From Emmonsiellopsis sp. PD_33 (lineage: Eukaryota > Ascomycota > Eurotiomycetes > Onygenales > Ajellomycetaceae): a stretch of 64,000 nt of DNA. The position numbers were made by a program, and so were the translations under genes. The notes under the pieces were generated by a model. The model was not told the origin of the DNA and ran no database searches. It saw only the letters and a list, made by a program, of their open reading frames with translations. Positions 1 to 12,000 of this stretch are shown piece after piece (the first letter of the stretch is position 1; every line of letters begins with the position of its first letter). The DNA lies in NCBI GenBank assembly GCA_032988165.1, contig JANTQF010000115.1, forward strand, positions 39,144-103,143. Direction: 5' to 3'.

Positions 1-3000
1 TATAATTCCGCTGCTCTCCATGGAAGGAAGCACCGTTTCGAGTTTGAGATCACCAACCTTAAGCACGTCTACAAAATCCGAAACGTGGGAAGGCTTGTAT
101 CGACACATTAACTGGACGTAGCGCTCAACAAGATGATGATCAAATTTCGCCGCGATCTCAGTATCGGAGGGCCGTTTCCACTCTGGCTCGAATAAAGTAT
201 TGAGGTACTGATATTGCCTCCCAGAATCATCCTCTAGGACGGAGAGGAACCGGTCATGCAAGTCAGGAGAAACATCTTGAACGGTTTGTGCTGCTTGTAC
301 AACGTCGATCCTGGCTATATCGGTTGCGTGGTCCTTGACCACAGAATGAACGTCACGACGTTGCTTCTGGTTCAGTTTAGCGCTGGGACGAAGACAGTCA
401 CTAATGCAGCCGAAAATTGACTGTTGGTCTTCTGGGTCTTCGAGATAAGTCAATAAAAGATTTGGGAACTCCTTCTCTGCTTTATAGGTAGATTTCAAGA
501 TCCGGAAAAACTTGGCTTGCTTTAGAAGGGGTATCAAAGCTTGAATATCAGGTGGATGGTATATCGACAGCAAATATTCCGCGCTAAGCTGGCAATCATC
601 CAGCATGTCAGGTGTAGGGTAGTTACAAAGTCTCAAGAGGACTTGATGCAAGGTTGATCCCGATAGAAGGATATACTGGGGGTATTTCGGTAGATTCCGC
701 GCAATGAACATGTCAAGGTAGATGGTGTCTTCGGGGCCAAACTGGGAGGTTTCCATGACTTCAAGCAGGATACTAATTAAATATTGGCGGTTAACGGAGA
801 GGGGAGTCGAGGGAGAGCTGCCCGCGGCTTGTAACAGTCCTCCGTTGCTAACTAGGTCAGCAGCTTCATTTAAGAAGCTGTCCTCAAACGTCTCATTAAG
901 CATACTCATGAAGCTAGGTGTGTCAAACTCAAGGATCGTTCGAAGGTTGGCAAATGAATTCTGAGAATTTGGCACATCCTCCTTCTTGGGGTTTGAGCTG
1001 CGAGAATCTCCAGAGAAGAGAAATTCATAAATGTCGGCCTTTGCCTTGGAGGCTTCAGATTCGTCCATGTCATCTCCGATGGGGTATATTCTACCAGTCA
1101 AAACGTATGAGAGGTAAGGGAACATTTTCATCGCGTTCATGTGGTCCTTTGATTCAATGTCTGCATTTCCATTGATATTTGGGCCGGTATGGAGATGCAC
1201 TAGGTTGACGAGTTCGATGAGCGGTCCGACATAATCTCCTAAGGCACGAGTCCAAACGTATATAAACGCATCGTATAGATTATACTGTTTACACAGCGAA
1301 GTGACCTGATCAATATCGATTGTCGAGGTATCGAGTAAACAGATAATTTCTTCCAGACGACTGGCTGTGTGGTTCGACGTATAGTGTGTGATTAATGATT
1401 TAACCGCCGTCGGGGGCAATATTCGCACGCTACCGCGAACAATATAAGGCTCAAGGATATCCAGGAAAGTTCCTTCGGCGCCATGCTCTTCATACCAACT
1501 ATATACCTCATCGAAAAGAAAGTCGTAATCTGCAAGAGCTTCACAGGCCGATATACAAGCATCAGTCAGTTCTTCAAGCTGGTTTTGCTGGAGGCGTTCG
1601 TTGCCTGCTTCTTGATTCCCGCCGAAGGCATATTTGACGGATGCTGACATCATTTCTAACAATTTTTCTTGCACTAATTCATGCCGTAAGTCATTCTCTT
1701 CGGGGAGCCCCACCGTGAGCTTTTCGGTATCTCCATTGTAGTAAGAGGTCGCAAGTCGGATAGCGCCAATAAAATCGCCGCCTTCCATTAGGGCTAGTAA
1801 TCTGTCAGCCCAGTTTGACAGGCTACCCACTGACATATCATTGACGCCCAGGAGGAACAGTCGCCCTTTATACGCTCTGAAGCTCATATAGAAAGCATCC
1901 GCAATCACCCCGTGCATAGACTCATCTTCCTCGTCTAGTTGCTCAACCAGAGAGTGGAGTTGTTTTGAAAAGATATCCACATGATAGATGTGTTTATGGA
2001 TGAGGTCAAAAGAGTCCGTCACCCGTAAAGTGCTGTCCTCCAAAATTAGGAGCTGTTGGGTGATCGTCATCACGGCAAGCACAGAGCGACTTATCCACTG
2101 TACCGCCACAATCGCCTCCTCTGCCCTCCATCTACTTCTGGGTTTGAACTCGAAGCTGGGCGGCTTATCCATATCCGCAGGCTCGGTAGGCTTCACCTCC
2201 GACACCTCCAACACTGTAAGGACGTTTGACCAACAATACACTAACTTGGTCTTTGAGGCTTCGGAATTTTGCCCCTTTAATTTGATGGCTGGGAACCATG
2301 CAAGGGCGGCCGTCAGAGCACTATGAGCCGCAACTTCTTTCGGTCTAGCAGCTTTATACTGAGTCTGGGCGACGGGGGTTGTTGACACAATAACCAGGAG
2401 GTATGGCGTAAGCATAGCAACTAGACCTAGGGAGTCTGTGGACTGTTCAATGTTGCCTAGCGGCAGGGGGGAGAAAGCAAGGACTGAACTCGGTTTTCGA
2501 GGTCGCCCGCCAACAAGAACGGCATCCGGGTAACGTCCTAGGATCCGTGTAGTGCGTACAGTTCGTCCCACAGCACCCATACCTCTAGTAGCGAGGTGTG
2601 AAAATGCCATGCCATAATCGTTCGCAGAGACCAGCGCAGTATGTCTAGTCCCCAAAAACCCCACATGAATAACGGCTACCCCTGATACGTGGCCGTCAGA
2701 TCGTTTGGCTCCGGGTTGGCCTGCGGGTGTTGGTTGAATGTGCAGAAAGGGGCGAGAAGCCTTGGCGATCTCCCATGTAAAGATGTGGCCTGTCGCATGG
2801 CCGCTTGCGATAGTGGTATGATCCGCGGATATAGCTAACGAGGTAATCGAACCGAATTCAACGGCTATATAACGTCAGCTTTTGCAACGCTAGGAAGGAG
2901 AAGCTGGAAGTACCTTTTGTTCCAGGTCCAATTATTGTTTTGAGGTTCTGCTGGTAGTCGAATACCATTATAATACCCTTTGCAGTTCCAATTACAATAG

Positions 3001-3712
3001 TCGTAGAAATAGCAAGGCACGTCGGCTGCCCAAAATTCCGCTTTCCAACTTCTGAAAACGCCTGGCCAGTAATTTTCCTCAGTTTCGTCCATCTGATCAC
3101 CTCCCATGGTGCCGCAGGGCTTTCCGGTAGATCCGGAGTACTGGGAAGAATATGGCTTGTCAGGGACGAGTTGCGAGAATGTGGTCCGATTAGCGAGGGA
3201 GAACGGGGCCGCAAGGAGGTAGGAAGTGAGACGGAAAGGCGGGATTGAAATCTGCGATCGAAAGGACGGTGTGGTCCGGGGCTGAGGTTGGACAGTGAAC
3301 CGCGGAGTCCGAAGGCACTGCTCCTGGAGGAGAGAAGAGAGTCCTATTAAAGTCAGCCTGCTAATGCGATTCCGCGGAGGGGATAATGACGAACTTGAAT
3401 CGAAGGAGCGTCATCCGGAATTGATCCAGTATCATCAACACTTCCAAACCCCAGGTTCCGGGGCGCAGGTGACTCTCCTCCAGATCCGTTTTGAAGAGGG
3501 GAATCGGATTTCCGAGCATCCCGATCTTCACTGCCTGTTATGGATAATGGATTATCGTCTAGCACAGCATCTTGGCTGGGCTCAGCTTCATCTCCCTCAT
3601 CTTCATTCGAATCGCCGTTCAGCGCAGGAGGGGACAGTGCCTGGTCGTCGTTCTCCAGCTGTGGTTCGTCCTCTCGAGCCCCATCGTCACTCCCCTCAAT
3701 CGTGGAGCTCAT
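1..3712 (-). CDS. VPS8: Vps8, CORVET tethering complex subunit (5' part of gene; C-terminus beyond the left edge)
   Basis: Vps8 is a CORVET-specific subunit that tethers Rab5-positive early endosomes before fusion. Exons run 3712-3395, 3343-2914 and 2864 to the window edge; introns are 3344-3394 and 2865-2913, and phase is kept across both joins. The N-terminus is acidic and disordered (about residues 1-110). After it comes a strongly conserved block (WTKLRKITGQ..., FSEVGKRNFGQPTCLA, GIIMVFDYQQNL) that opens the N-terminal beta-propeller and is the signature I recognise. A helical solenoid-like region follows. About 1,200 residues are visible; family members are usually about 1,500, and the C-terminal RING-like domain should lie outside the window. 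The start ATG at 3712 is the first in-frame Met before the acidic segment. The gene is divergent from the phospholipase-like gene. Identification rests on family recall of the conserved block, not on a search. Confidence 0.88.
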
Positions 3713-4865
3713 GGGTCTTGTCGAATGACCATCGCTTCACACTGCTAGGCGTACAGGAAGCGTACCGGCGTTTGCAATGGACAAGGGGCGGTGGTGGGTT
3801 GTTTCCGATGTGATAGGGAGCTTGACTCGCTCGGAGGTGTCAAGGCTGGCGGTGCTTTCGCGGCGGAGGTTGAGCTATCAACTAGTACTCGTAGCTATGG
3901 GTGGATGGATGTGGCTGGTGCGCGCATTCAACAATCAGGTGTTAAGAAGCAAAGCGATCCTCGGTTACGGAATGGCTGACGGCATATATAAAGTCGAAGG
4001 AAACCCGCCACAGCGGTTGTTGGATGGCCAGGGACGGAGATGTCGAGCTCGACGTGCGCATCGAGTGGTTTGAGGCGCGGTTGAGGCGGACGAACTGCTG
4101 CTTAGCTAATCACCCGCCAGGCACAACGTCACCCGCAGAGCCGCAGCCTCTAACCACTATCACTCCCATTCCAATATCAGATATCAAAACAGTGGATAGT
4201 GAGATGGTTCCTGGCTTGCAGACTACGCTCCGATATTCCCACATACATCGAAAATGCAACCAGGAGTGTCAATGACCCTAGGCGCTATTTTTGGCATACC
4301 AAAGACACTATCTTATCAACAACCTGGGGAAGAGTTTCAATATCAACGGCATGGAGCCGTGATACTTGACCATTTCCGGAGCATTATCAGATTATCGGGG
4401 TAGCATCTGACCGGCAACAACTGTTAATGGCATTCTCTCGGCTATATATGCCGTTGGAGTATCCCGCCACGGTTTGATAACTCATCACTAAGCCACGGGC
4501 CAGGAATGATAGCATTCGAACTTGTCGAGTGTTTATGGGTTGCTGCTAGATACCTCAAGAGGCTTGCAGGGAAAAATCTCCTTTATCCATGCCGAAACTG
4601 CGAGAATTCTTCCTACAATCTTCCTTCCCCGTCACGGTGCACTCTGGGTTGACGCCTTCCCCAGTCGAGGCACTCCAGTCCATATATCGTCATATGTGCG
4701 ATCTCATCATGGACTATTCTTGGTGTACATAGCATCTATGTACCTATACCTCTCGATTTATACACATGCCACACTCGTTCCGTTTCGTTCTTTATCGTGC
4801 CAATACCGGCAACCACTGAAGGATATTTCCACTCGTTCAAATATCCACTATTATACCCTACAACC
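3713..4865. other. Intergenic region between VPS8 and the PLC-like gene
   Basis: About 1.15 kb of shared upstream DNA between two divergent genes. Short open frames occur, but none has family similarity or splicing support. A TATATAAA-like stretch near 3983-3990 could belong to either promoter; I see no other distinctive element. Confidence 0.5.
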
Positions 4866-5828
4866 ATGCTCGCCCCGCTCTATTTCCTACTAATACTCAC
4901 CCTACCACTAGGCCTTCTCGCTCAATCAGTATGCAACGGACGAGCTGAATATTGCAACCGCCGGTACTCCGAACTATCCTTCATCGGAGCTCACAATTCT
5001 CCCTTTGTGGGATTCCTACCTCAACATAACCAAGAAATATCTGTCCTCGGTCAACTGAATGTTGGGATTAGGTACTTACAGGGCCAGACGCATTTGAATG
5101 TCTGGGGTAGACTGCGCATGTGTCACACTTCATGCTTCCTGGAAAGTGCAGGCGGGCTCGATGCGTATCTGCGCAAAGTTAAATCGTGGCTGGACGACAA
5201 TCCGTACGAAGTAGTTACCCTCCTCGTTACGAATGGGGACCGGTTGGATATCTCGCGGTTCGACGAGGCATTTGTGCACAGCGGCATCATACCCTACGCT
5301 TATATTCCGCCTACGACACCGAGCCCTCTCCCAATGGATGCATGGCCTACTTTGCAGCAGATGATAGAGTCTGGAAAACGCCTTGTTGTATTTCTAGGTT
5401 TATTTCCCTTTCCACGCTAGTCGTTAGTTTCAAATGTCCGAACTCGCTAATCAACAGAGAGAACAGACTACGAAGCCAACGTACACCGGGTACCTTACAT
5501 TCTGGACCAGTACACATACTATTTCGAAACGCCCTTTGACACCACAGACCCGCTCTTCTTGCAGTGCAAAATTGACCGGCCTCCCAATGCAAACCCAGAT
5601 GGCCGGATGTATATCGTGAACCACTACCTGGACATCGAAAAAGTTGGGGTGTTGATTCCCGATCGATTATCCGCACCCAGAACCAACTCGCCGACGGGAA
5701 AGGGAAGCATTGGGGCACAGGTGGAGCTGTGCACTGCGATATACGGCCGCAAACCCAATGTTGTCCTGGTTGACTTTCTCAATCAAGGCGATGTTTTTAG
5801 GGCTGAGGATATGATGAATGGGTTTTAG
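4866..5828 (+). CDS. Secreted PI-PLC-X-like phosphodiesterase family protein
   Basis: The protein is predicted to be extracellular and to have the PLC-like TIM-barrel fold seen in fungal secreted phosphatidylinositol-phospholipase-C-like proteins. Exons are 4866-5397 and 5467-5828; the 69-bp intron is 5398-5466 (phase 1, GAC rebuilt across it). The ATG at 4866 gives a hydrophobic signal peptide of about 18 residues ending near Leu-Leu-Ala-Gln. The barrel opens with SFIGAHNSPF (His43), and a second His (MCHTSCF, His87) sits at the expected position; these two histidines are the catalytic pair of the family. The end, near VVLVDFLNQGDVF, is also typical. The product is about 297 residues, close to the family's usual length. 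No calcium-site or C2 domain is seen, so activity on inositol lipids is unproven and the natural substrate is unknown. Confidence 0.85.
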
Positions 5829-7178
5829 AATCTGTTTTTTTTTGGTAGATCACGCCGACGAGATTATGGATGGTCAGCTGGTGTTGATTCGATTTTCGTT
5901 GTTGGAAACACAGCGTTCGGCACAGGACGGCATCATCTGGCTAGAAACTGTTGGCACTGTTATTGTTACCTTCAAGTTCCTATCAATCAAGCGCTCACCC
6001 ATCGTTATTATCTATCTCGATGCTACTCTACAGCTGGGAATGATAGTGCTTGTCCCACTCACAATTCACATGACTATTCCTATTCCCTATACCGCTACTA
6101 GATAGTAAAACCTAGACCACCTAGAAGTACGGGTTTAGACCACCCCATGATGTCCGAATAAGGTTAATTTTCTTCATCGAAATGGATGATATTGGTGAGG
6201 AATCTGAAGTGGCGGGAATCTCCGCATTCCGGGCCACTAACTTAATATTTGCTTCCATCGGCTCGCCAGTGATCAACCAATCATCTGGCCATGAAGGAGG
6301 GAAACAAGAATGATCGACGATAAGTTATGCATCATCTCTGCATGGTAGAATGTTACCGTGTTGGGTAATGCGTCGTCGCCGTTTTAAGACCGTATAGTCT
6401 CTCTCTGGCCGACAAGTTCACCGATCTAGAATGTCTCGAGGCGGGTTCTCGTCAGGGCGGCGACGAATCAGCTGATCGGCCGTCATGTTGCAGCCCTAAT
6501 TCATTTTATTTTCTCCAACCTCACCTCCTCACCCGTGAAACCGCCCACCCGTTTCAAAACATCCAGTGTGGGCTGCGCTCGGCTTTTGATAGGGCACGGG
6601 GCAGACAGCGGCATCCTGACCGTTCTCGGGGACGGGCGCTTTTCCCTTGCTTTCCTATTTTCCAGTTCTCGGGATCCAGTCCAATCCAAATAACTAACCT
6701 GCCTGACCTCCCCGTCCATCGTTACATGCATTGCAACATGGAGCAACAATGCCCGAATGCGAATCACGATTCACAATGCCACATGTGCCGCTTTTTAGCT
6801 CTTGATTAGAACGAAAGAAGAACCTGTCGATCTTTTTTCGTCTTTGCTTTTTCTCGCTTCTCCTCCTAGTTCTCCTGGCGAAGCTGTGTATCTTGCCCCG
6901 CTATCCCATCTGCAGAATGCGATGTGACCCTTCTCCCGGCACCATGAATGTAGCGTGGGCCGCGATGGAGATAACGATTAGCTAGCCACCGCCTTCCTTG
7001 CCGAACAGGCATTCTCCGAGACGACACGGCATGGGCAGGCACGCCGCCAGATAATAATACATATAAGAGACCCTGATCCCCCCCAGTTTCTCTCCGCCCG
7101 CTCTCCTTTCCCCCTGGAACGCCCAACCTCAACCACCCCTCTCCAGTCTACGCACACACCTCACACCCACCCGCCAAA
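5829..7178. other. Intergenic region upstream of the secreted nuclease gene
   Basis: About 1.35 kb holding the 3' flank of the PLC-like gene and the promoter of the nuclease gene. The last 100 bp are pyrimidine-rich (CT-rich leader at about 7078-7175), which is common before highly expressed fungal genes. A TATAAGAG-like element lies near 7062. No credible gene was found. Confidence 0.5.
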
Positions 7179-7973
7179 ATGCGCTCTCTAACCCTCACCC
7201 CCCTCCTCCTAACCCTAACCACAGCCGCCACCATCCGCCCACCACCCATCATCTCCCACCTCCAAAAGCGCGCCGGCCCCCCCAACATCCCCAGCGCCAG
7301 CGAGGCCTCCACGCTCCTCGACGGCATCACCGTCGCCGCCCCAGGCCCCCAAGACGGCTACGACCGCGACCTCTTCCCGCACTGGATAACCATCGAAGGC
7401 AACTGCAACACGCGCGAGACCGTCCTAAACCGCGACGGCACGGACCTCGACATCGGCTCCGACTGCTACCCGGAGTCTGGCAACTGGGTCAGCCCCTATG
7501 ATGGGGGCGAGTGGACGCAGGCTAGCGATGTGGACATTGACCATATGGTTCCGCTGAGTAATGCGTGGAAGAGCGGGGCGGCGGATTGGACGACGGATAG
7601 GAGAGAGGCGTTTGCGAATGATTTGGAGATTCCGCAGTTGTGGGCTGTGACGGATAATGTTAATCAGGAGAAGAGCGATAAGGGGCCTGAGGAGTGGAAG
7701 CCGCCGCTTGGTGGGTTTTTTTTTTTTATTGTTTTTTTTCTTTCAATGTTTTTATACTGTTTATTGCAGCACCTCCCTCCCCTTCGTTCGTGGGAGCTGG
7801 GAGTCGGGAAGGGGATAGATGTATTGTTCGACGTGGGTCATCAACTAACTTTCTACATAGAATCCTTCTACTGCACCTACGCCTGCGCGTACATCAAGGT
7901 CAAGTCCGTCTACGAGCTGACCATCAACGAGGACGAGAAGGCCGCGCTGAGCGATATGCTGGGGACTTGCTGA
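7179..7973 (+). CDS. Secreted DUF1524/HNH-type nuclease family protein
   Basis: Small secreted fungal protein of the GmrSD-like/DUF1524 HNH class, presumed to be an extracellular nuclease. Exons are 7179-7710 and 7861-7973; the 150-bp intron (7711-7860) is very T-rich, and the join rebuilds Glu so that the reading continues through SFYCTYACAYIKVKSVYEL. The N-terminus (MRSLTLTPLLLTLTTAATI) is a signal peptide, and a Lys-Arg about 30 residues in could be a propeptide site. The core DVDIDHMVPLSNAW contains the HNH-like His122 and Asn128; later residues (LWAVTDNVNQEKSDKGPEEW) match the family's conserved C-terminal half. Cysteines in NCNTRE, DCYPES, the FYCTYAC segment and the terminal GTC suggest disulphides. 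The product is 214 residues, typical of the family. Codons are strongly C-ending at the start, as in abundant secreted proteins. Confidence 0.88.
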   Translation: MRSLTLTPLLLTLTTAATIRPPPIISHLQKRAGPPNIPSASEASTLLDGITVAAPGPQDGYDRDLFPHWITIEGNCNTRETVLNRDGTDLDIGSDCYPESGNWVSPYDGGEWTQASDVDIDHMVPLSNAWKSGAADWTTDRREAFANDLEIPQLWAVTDNVNQEKSDKGPEEWKPPLGGFFFFIVFFLSMFLYCLLQHLPPLRSWELGVGKGIDVLFDVGHQLTFYIESFYCTYACAYIKVKSVYELTINEDEKAALSDMLGTC

Positions 7974-9041
7974 GCGAGTCCTTCAAGGGCGTTGGATGGG
8001 TGGAGGAAGGGAAGATGGGAAGACGGATGGACTGTGTATATGAATTGAATATGAATATGAATACCCCTTGCTACGTACGCTACATTTCTGGCTCTGCGAG
8101 TTAGTTATATATGTGTGTATGCAATATGAGAATGGTTTTTTAATTTCTTTCATACTATGTCTATATGTTCGTTGTGTATGCATGATTGAATTGATCTCTC
8201 ATATCCATGACCCAAAAATAGAAACTAGGATCAAGAATAAACTCATACAATTGGTATTGTTACTCTTATTGGGATAGGTTTATGGTATCATTCACTCCAT
8301 CCATCCCACAATCCCTATCCTATCCTATCCTACCATGCCCCCGTCCTCCTTCCCACCCCCTCCCCAAACAAAAAACCAACCAAACAAGCAAAAAACAAAA
8401 AGATAAGAAAAAAAGAGCCAAGGCAAAAGCAAAGGCACCACATGCATTTCTTCTCTGTAACTTAGACAGACAGACAGATAACAAAACGAAGAATTGTATC
8501 CATGCAATAAAATGGAATAAGACAAGATAAAAAGGGATTTTATGACAAGACAAAAGCAAGAGGCATGATAATTAAAGAGAGAAAAGAAAGGATGGAAATG
8601 GTAGTGGTAATAAAAAAAAAAAAGAAAATGCAACAAACATAAAAAAATCAAGGAGGCTGGAAGAGCTCAGAAAAGAACATAATCAAAATGAGAAGTCCAT
8701 CCGTACATACATAATGAAATAATCAAAAAAAAAAAAAAAACAAGACAAGGCATTTGGTCCAAACAAATCTATTTATCCATCCATGCCATACATAAATAAT
8801 CCATCCATCCATCCATTCCATTCCATCCCGCCAACCAATTGACAGTTGACATACACAAAAGGGGAATTTTTATTTTGTTCTCTGATAGGTATCCGGCTTG
8901 TAAATAAATAAAAAACTGCAGACGCCAGCGTGTTGTAATCATAGCCTGCTCTGTTTGTGCAAGCATGGGGTGGCAAAAAAGAAAGAGCTAAATGTTCATC
9001 ACGTCGCGAAATTAACAAGGTCCGGTTGCGGGTTTATATCT
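7974..9041. other. Convergent 3' flanks of the nuclease and sntB genes, rich in simple sequence
   Basis: About 1.07 kb between two convergent stops. It contains A-rich tracts (8372-8430, 8610-8625, 8725-8740) and CCAT/CCATT iterations around 8776-8828, plus CTATC iterations at 8313-8333. Open frames here are made of these repeats, and I see no gene. Confidence 0.6.
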
Positions 9042-12000
9042 CTATGACAGCAAGTTCTTAAGAGATGGACTCGCGCTAGCTCCTGATCCACCCATTCCGT
9101 TTGAGCTATGATAGCGCCCGGAACTGCTAGGTCTGGTAGGAGCAGCACCTGGAGGAAGGCTGGTTTCGTCACCTGCCGCAGGGGTAGCTGGTCGTTGCGG
9201 GTCAAGGCTACGACGCGAGGCAGAAGGCGATGCAATTGCTCGTTCAACCGAAAACATACGAGGACCTTGGCCAAGCCCGCCTAGTGTATGCGGAGTGGAG
9301 AAATGCGGTGCTGGAGGGGATCCAGCCGTACTGTATGGCCGACTCGGCGGGGGTGGAGGACCATGGGCGCCAGGAGGTGGCAACGGGGCCGGGCCGTACG
9401 GGCTTTGGTGAGTCGAGTATGAATGCGGCGGCGGTGGTGGTTGATGAGGGACCCCGTTCCCGTAGTGCGGCGGTGGGGGTCCCTGATGGTGGGGCGCAAG
9501 GGAGGCATGGTAGCCGTTAAGATGTGGGGGTGGCGGCGGAGGGCCACTGTGGAAACCTCGTGGGCCAAGAGGTTGAAGTCCATTGGGCGGAGGCCCACTG
9601 GAAGGGATGCCATTGCGCATGAGAGATGATGGATAATCCCCTGGCCGTGACTCATACTCAGGCCGCCATTCTGGTGCACCATGGGTGGCGTGCATCGGTA
9701 CAATCGGAGGCATGTGTAGATTTGGAGGCTGAGGTGTTGGGTGCGCATGCGGTGACGGGGAATACTGATGGGGCGGGAACTCTGTGGGACGAGCCGCAGG
9801 AAGGCTGGGGTCACGTTTTGCCGGATATGGGGAAGGTCGAACCTCTGATTCCACAGGGGAAGCCGATTGCTTTTTGACGTGACACTTGTGGCATTCATAC
9901 ATTGTCCTAGACACCCCGCGGCTTCGCGATACATCATGCATCGATGGAATCGGCCGGTCTACATCAGGCATAGGGACATCCCCGTTGATCATAGACATCG
10001 ACGGCATTCTTTCGGAGTGGGAACGTGGTGCTTGGAACGGAGATGGTGTTGCTGACACCCCATGGGGATGCGACGGGCCAGGGGTTTCCATTGGACCAAC
10101 CCCATTCATCAGCGGACGCGCATCTCTCGGAGGAAATTCCCGGGACGCTTCAATGGGCCACCATTTCGGACTAAAGGTTGAGCTGCAGTTCATACACCTC
10201 TTATTACTGCAGACGTCCAAGCCAGAGTGACCATGGCCAGGGGTCTCTAGAATACCATGGTTGTTCCCTAGCCTAGGAGACGACAATTCTGCAGACCCTC
10301 TAATAGCATTCTCTTTGCCATTCTGATGCGCAGTCGTCCCATTAACGAGAGACACCCGTCGATTTGAAGGGGCGAGACCGTTCTGTATCGACGCCCCAAC
10401 AGACTGTTGCACATGCGCGGCTTTCCGAACAGTACCTGTCAACGTAAGGTCGGCCTGTTTTGAGGTCTGCACATAAAGCTGCAGAGCGTTTAGCCCTTCG
10501 ACGTCGCTAGGCTCGCTCATTTCATGGACAACGGTGGAAATTGCGTGATGAGGGCACCAAATTGCTGGCGTGGCTGCGCCGGTCTCATCGCCCAATTTAA
10601 TAGTGTTGACGGCGTCTCTTCTCGTGCTCTTAACGGGGGTAATGTCGAAACCGAAAACATACCCAGCCTGATGCGCGCATCCAACATGAAACCGTGCATT
10701 GCAGGTTGCGTGATGGCAAGGTACACAAGCGCCTCGCCGAGTTTTGCAGATCTTGCAGGTGTCTTGGTATCTCTCGGCAGGGATCAGACCCAATCCTTCC
10801 GCAGGTTCCAGCTCCTTGGCATTTCCAAATTTAATTTCAGGCATCCAGACCGCACAGGCAACATGGACCCAGTTGTTGCCAGCCGTCCGTTTAAGCGGTT
10901 CTCGTGGGCCCGTCGGTTTTCCGGCTTCCTTTTGACGAATCTTATATAGTTTGCTAGCTTCGGCAACCATCTCCTTCTCCAATCGCTCCTTTTCACGCTC
11001 CCGATCAGTTTTTTTCTTATGCGAGACCTTGGGCGGTTCCATGAGTTCATGTTCGGTGTACGTGACTGGGCACAGAACGCATTCGTAGGATGTCGAGATC
11101 ACAGGGTTTCTATCATTCAAACACATATCACAGAACCATTTGGAGGAGCTCCGTGAAGGGCTTACACCATAGCAAGCGCGGTGAACAGTTAAGCGACAAT
11201 CGCGACAAGACAAGTGCTGGTCGCCCATGGGGTCCATTTTCAAGCATATTGCACAGGAGAGGGTCCTCACCCGAGGTGGTTCTGGAGCAATAGGTGCAGG
11301 CTCAGGAGGCTTCTCAATCACTTTCTTTTTCGGGGGAGGCTCTACTGGAGTATGGCTTCCAGTGGCATGGCCTTCCCGGTCTGATTGTTTCAACTTTTTC
11401 TTTGCTGGCTCTGCCGGAGGAGGCGCAGTCACTTCTGCAGAAACAGAAATACCCAGTGAAGTGGCCAGTGATGCTGTGGCGCTGTTGATCTTGACATCTG
11501 ACTCCGAGGCCGTGAGAAGTTGGACAAGTAGTTCCTCCTCGAGGCGTCGACGCCATGACTTGTTCGCGCCTTGTCCCATCTTCTTAACAACTTCGTCCGC
11601 GTCCTCCCACTGAATACCGTATTTCCGCCAAAGGACAGCACATCGTTGGCAAATGGCAACAGTAAGATTCTGAAATCCTTTGTCCCGTTTTGCGTCTGCA
11701 GGCACCGTTGTACCTGGAGGAATCCCTGGAGCCCGTCGCCATTGCCTCGAGGACCTTGTTGAGCAGAATTTGCACGTAAACCCCCGTTTCTTATCCTTGG
11801 CCTTATCAGTATCGAACGCGGAGTCATCATGGTCGTCTGCTACATCGTCGACTAGCTTAACCGAAGTATCGGCTTTCTTTGCGGCTTTCCTTCCTCTTCG
11901 GCCGTCGAAATTGCCCCAGATTTGACGCCCCTTGGGTGTCTTTTTCCACATGTAATAATATCGAACAATGTGACGATGCGGGACCGTTCCAACATGTTTC

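Noticed and set aside
3295..3813. 172-codon plus-strand frame over the VPS8 start
   Set aside because: Antisense to VPS8 exons and across its intron; no motif.
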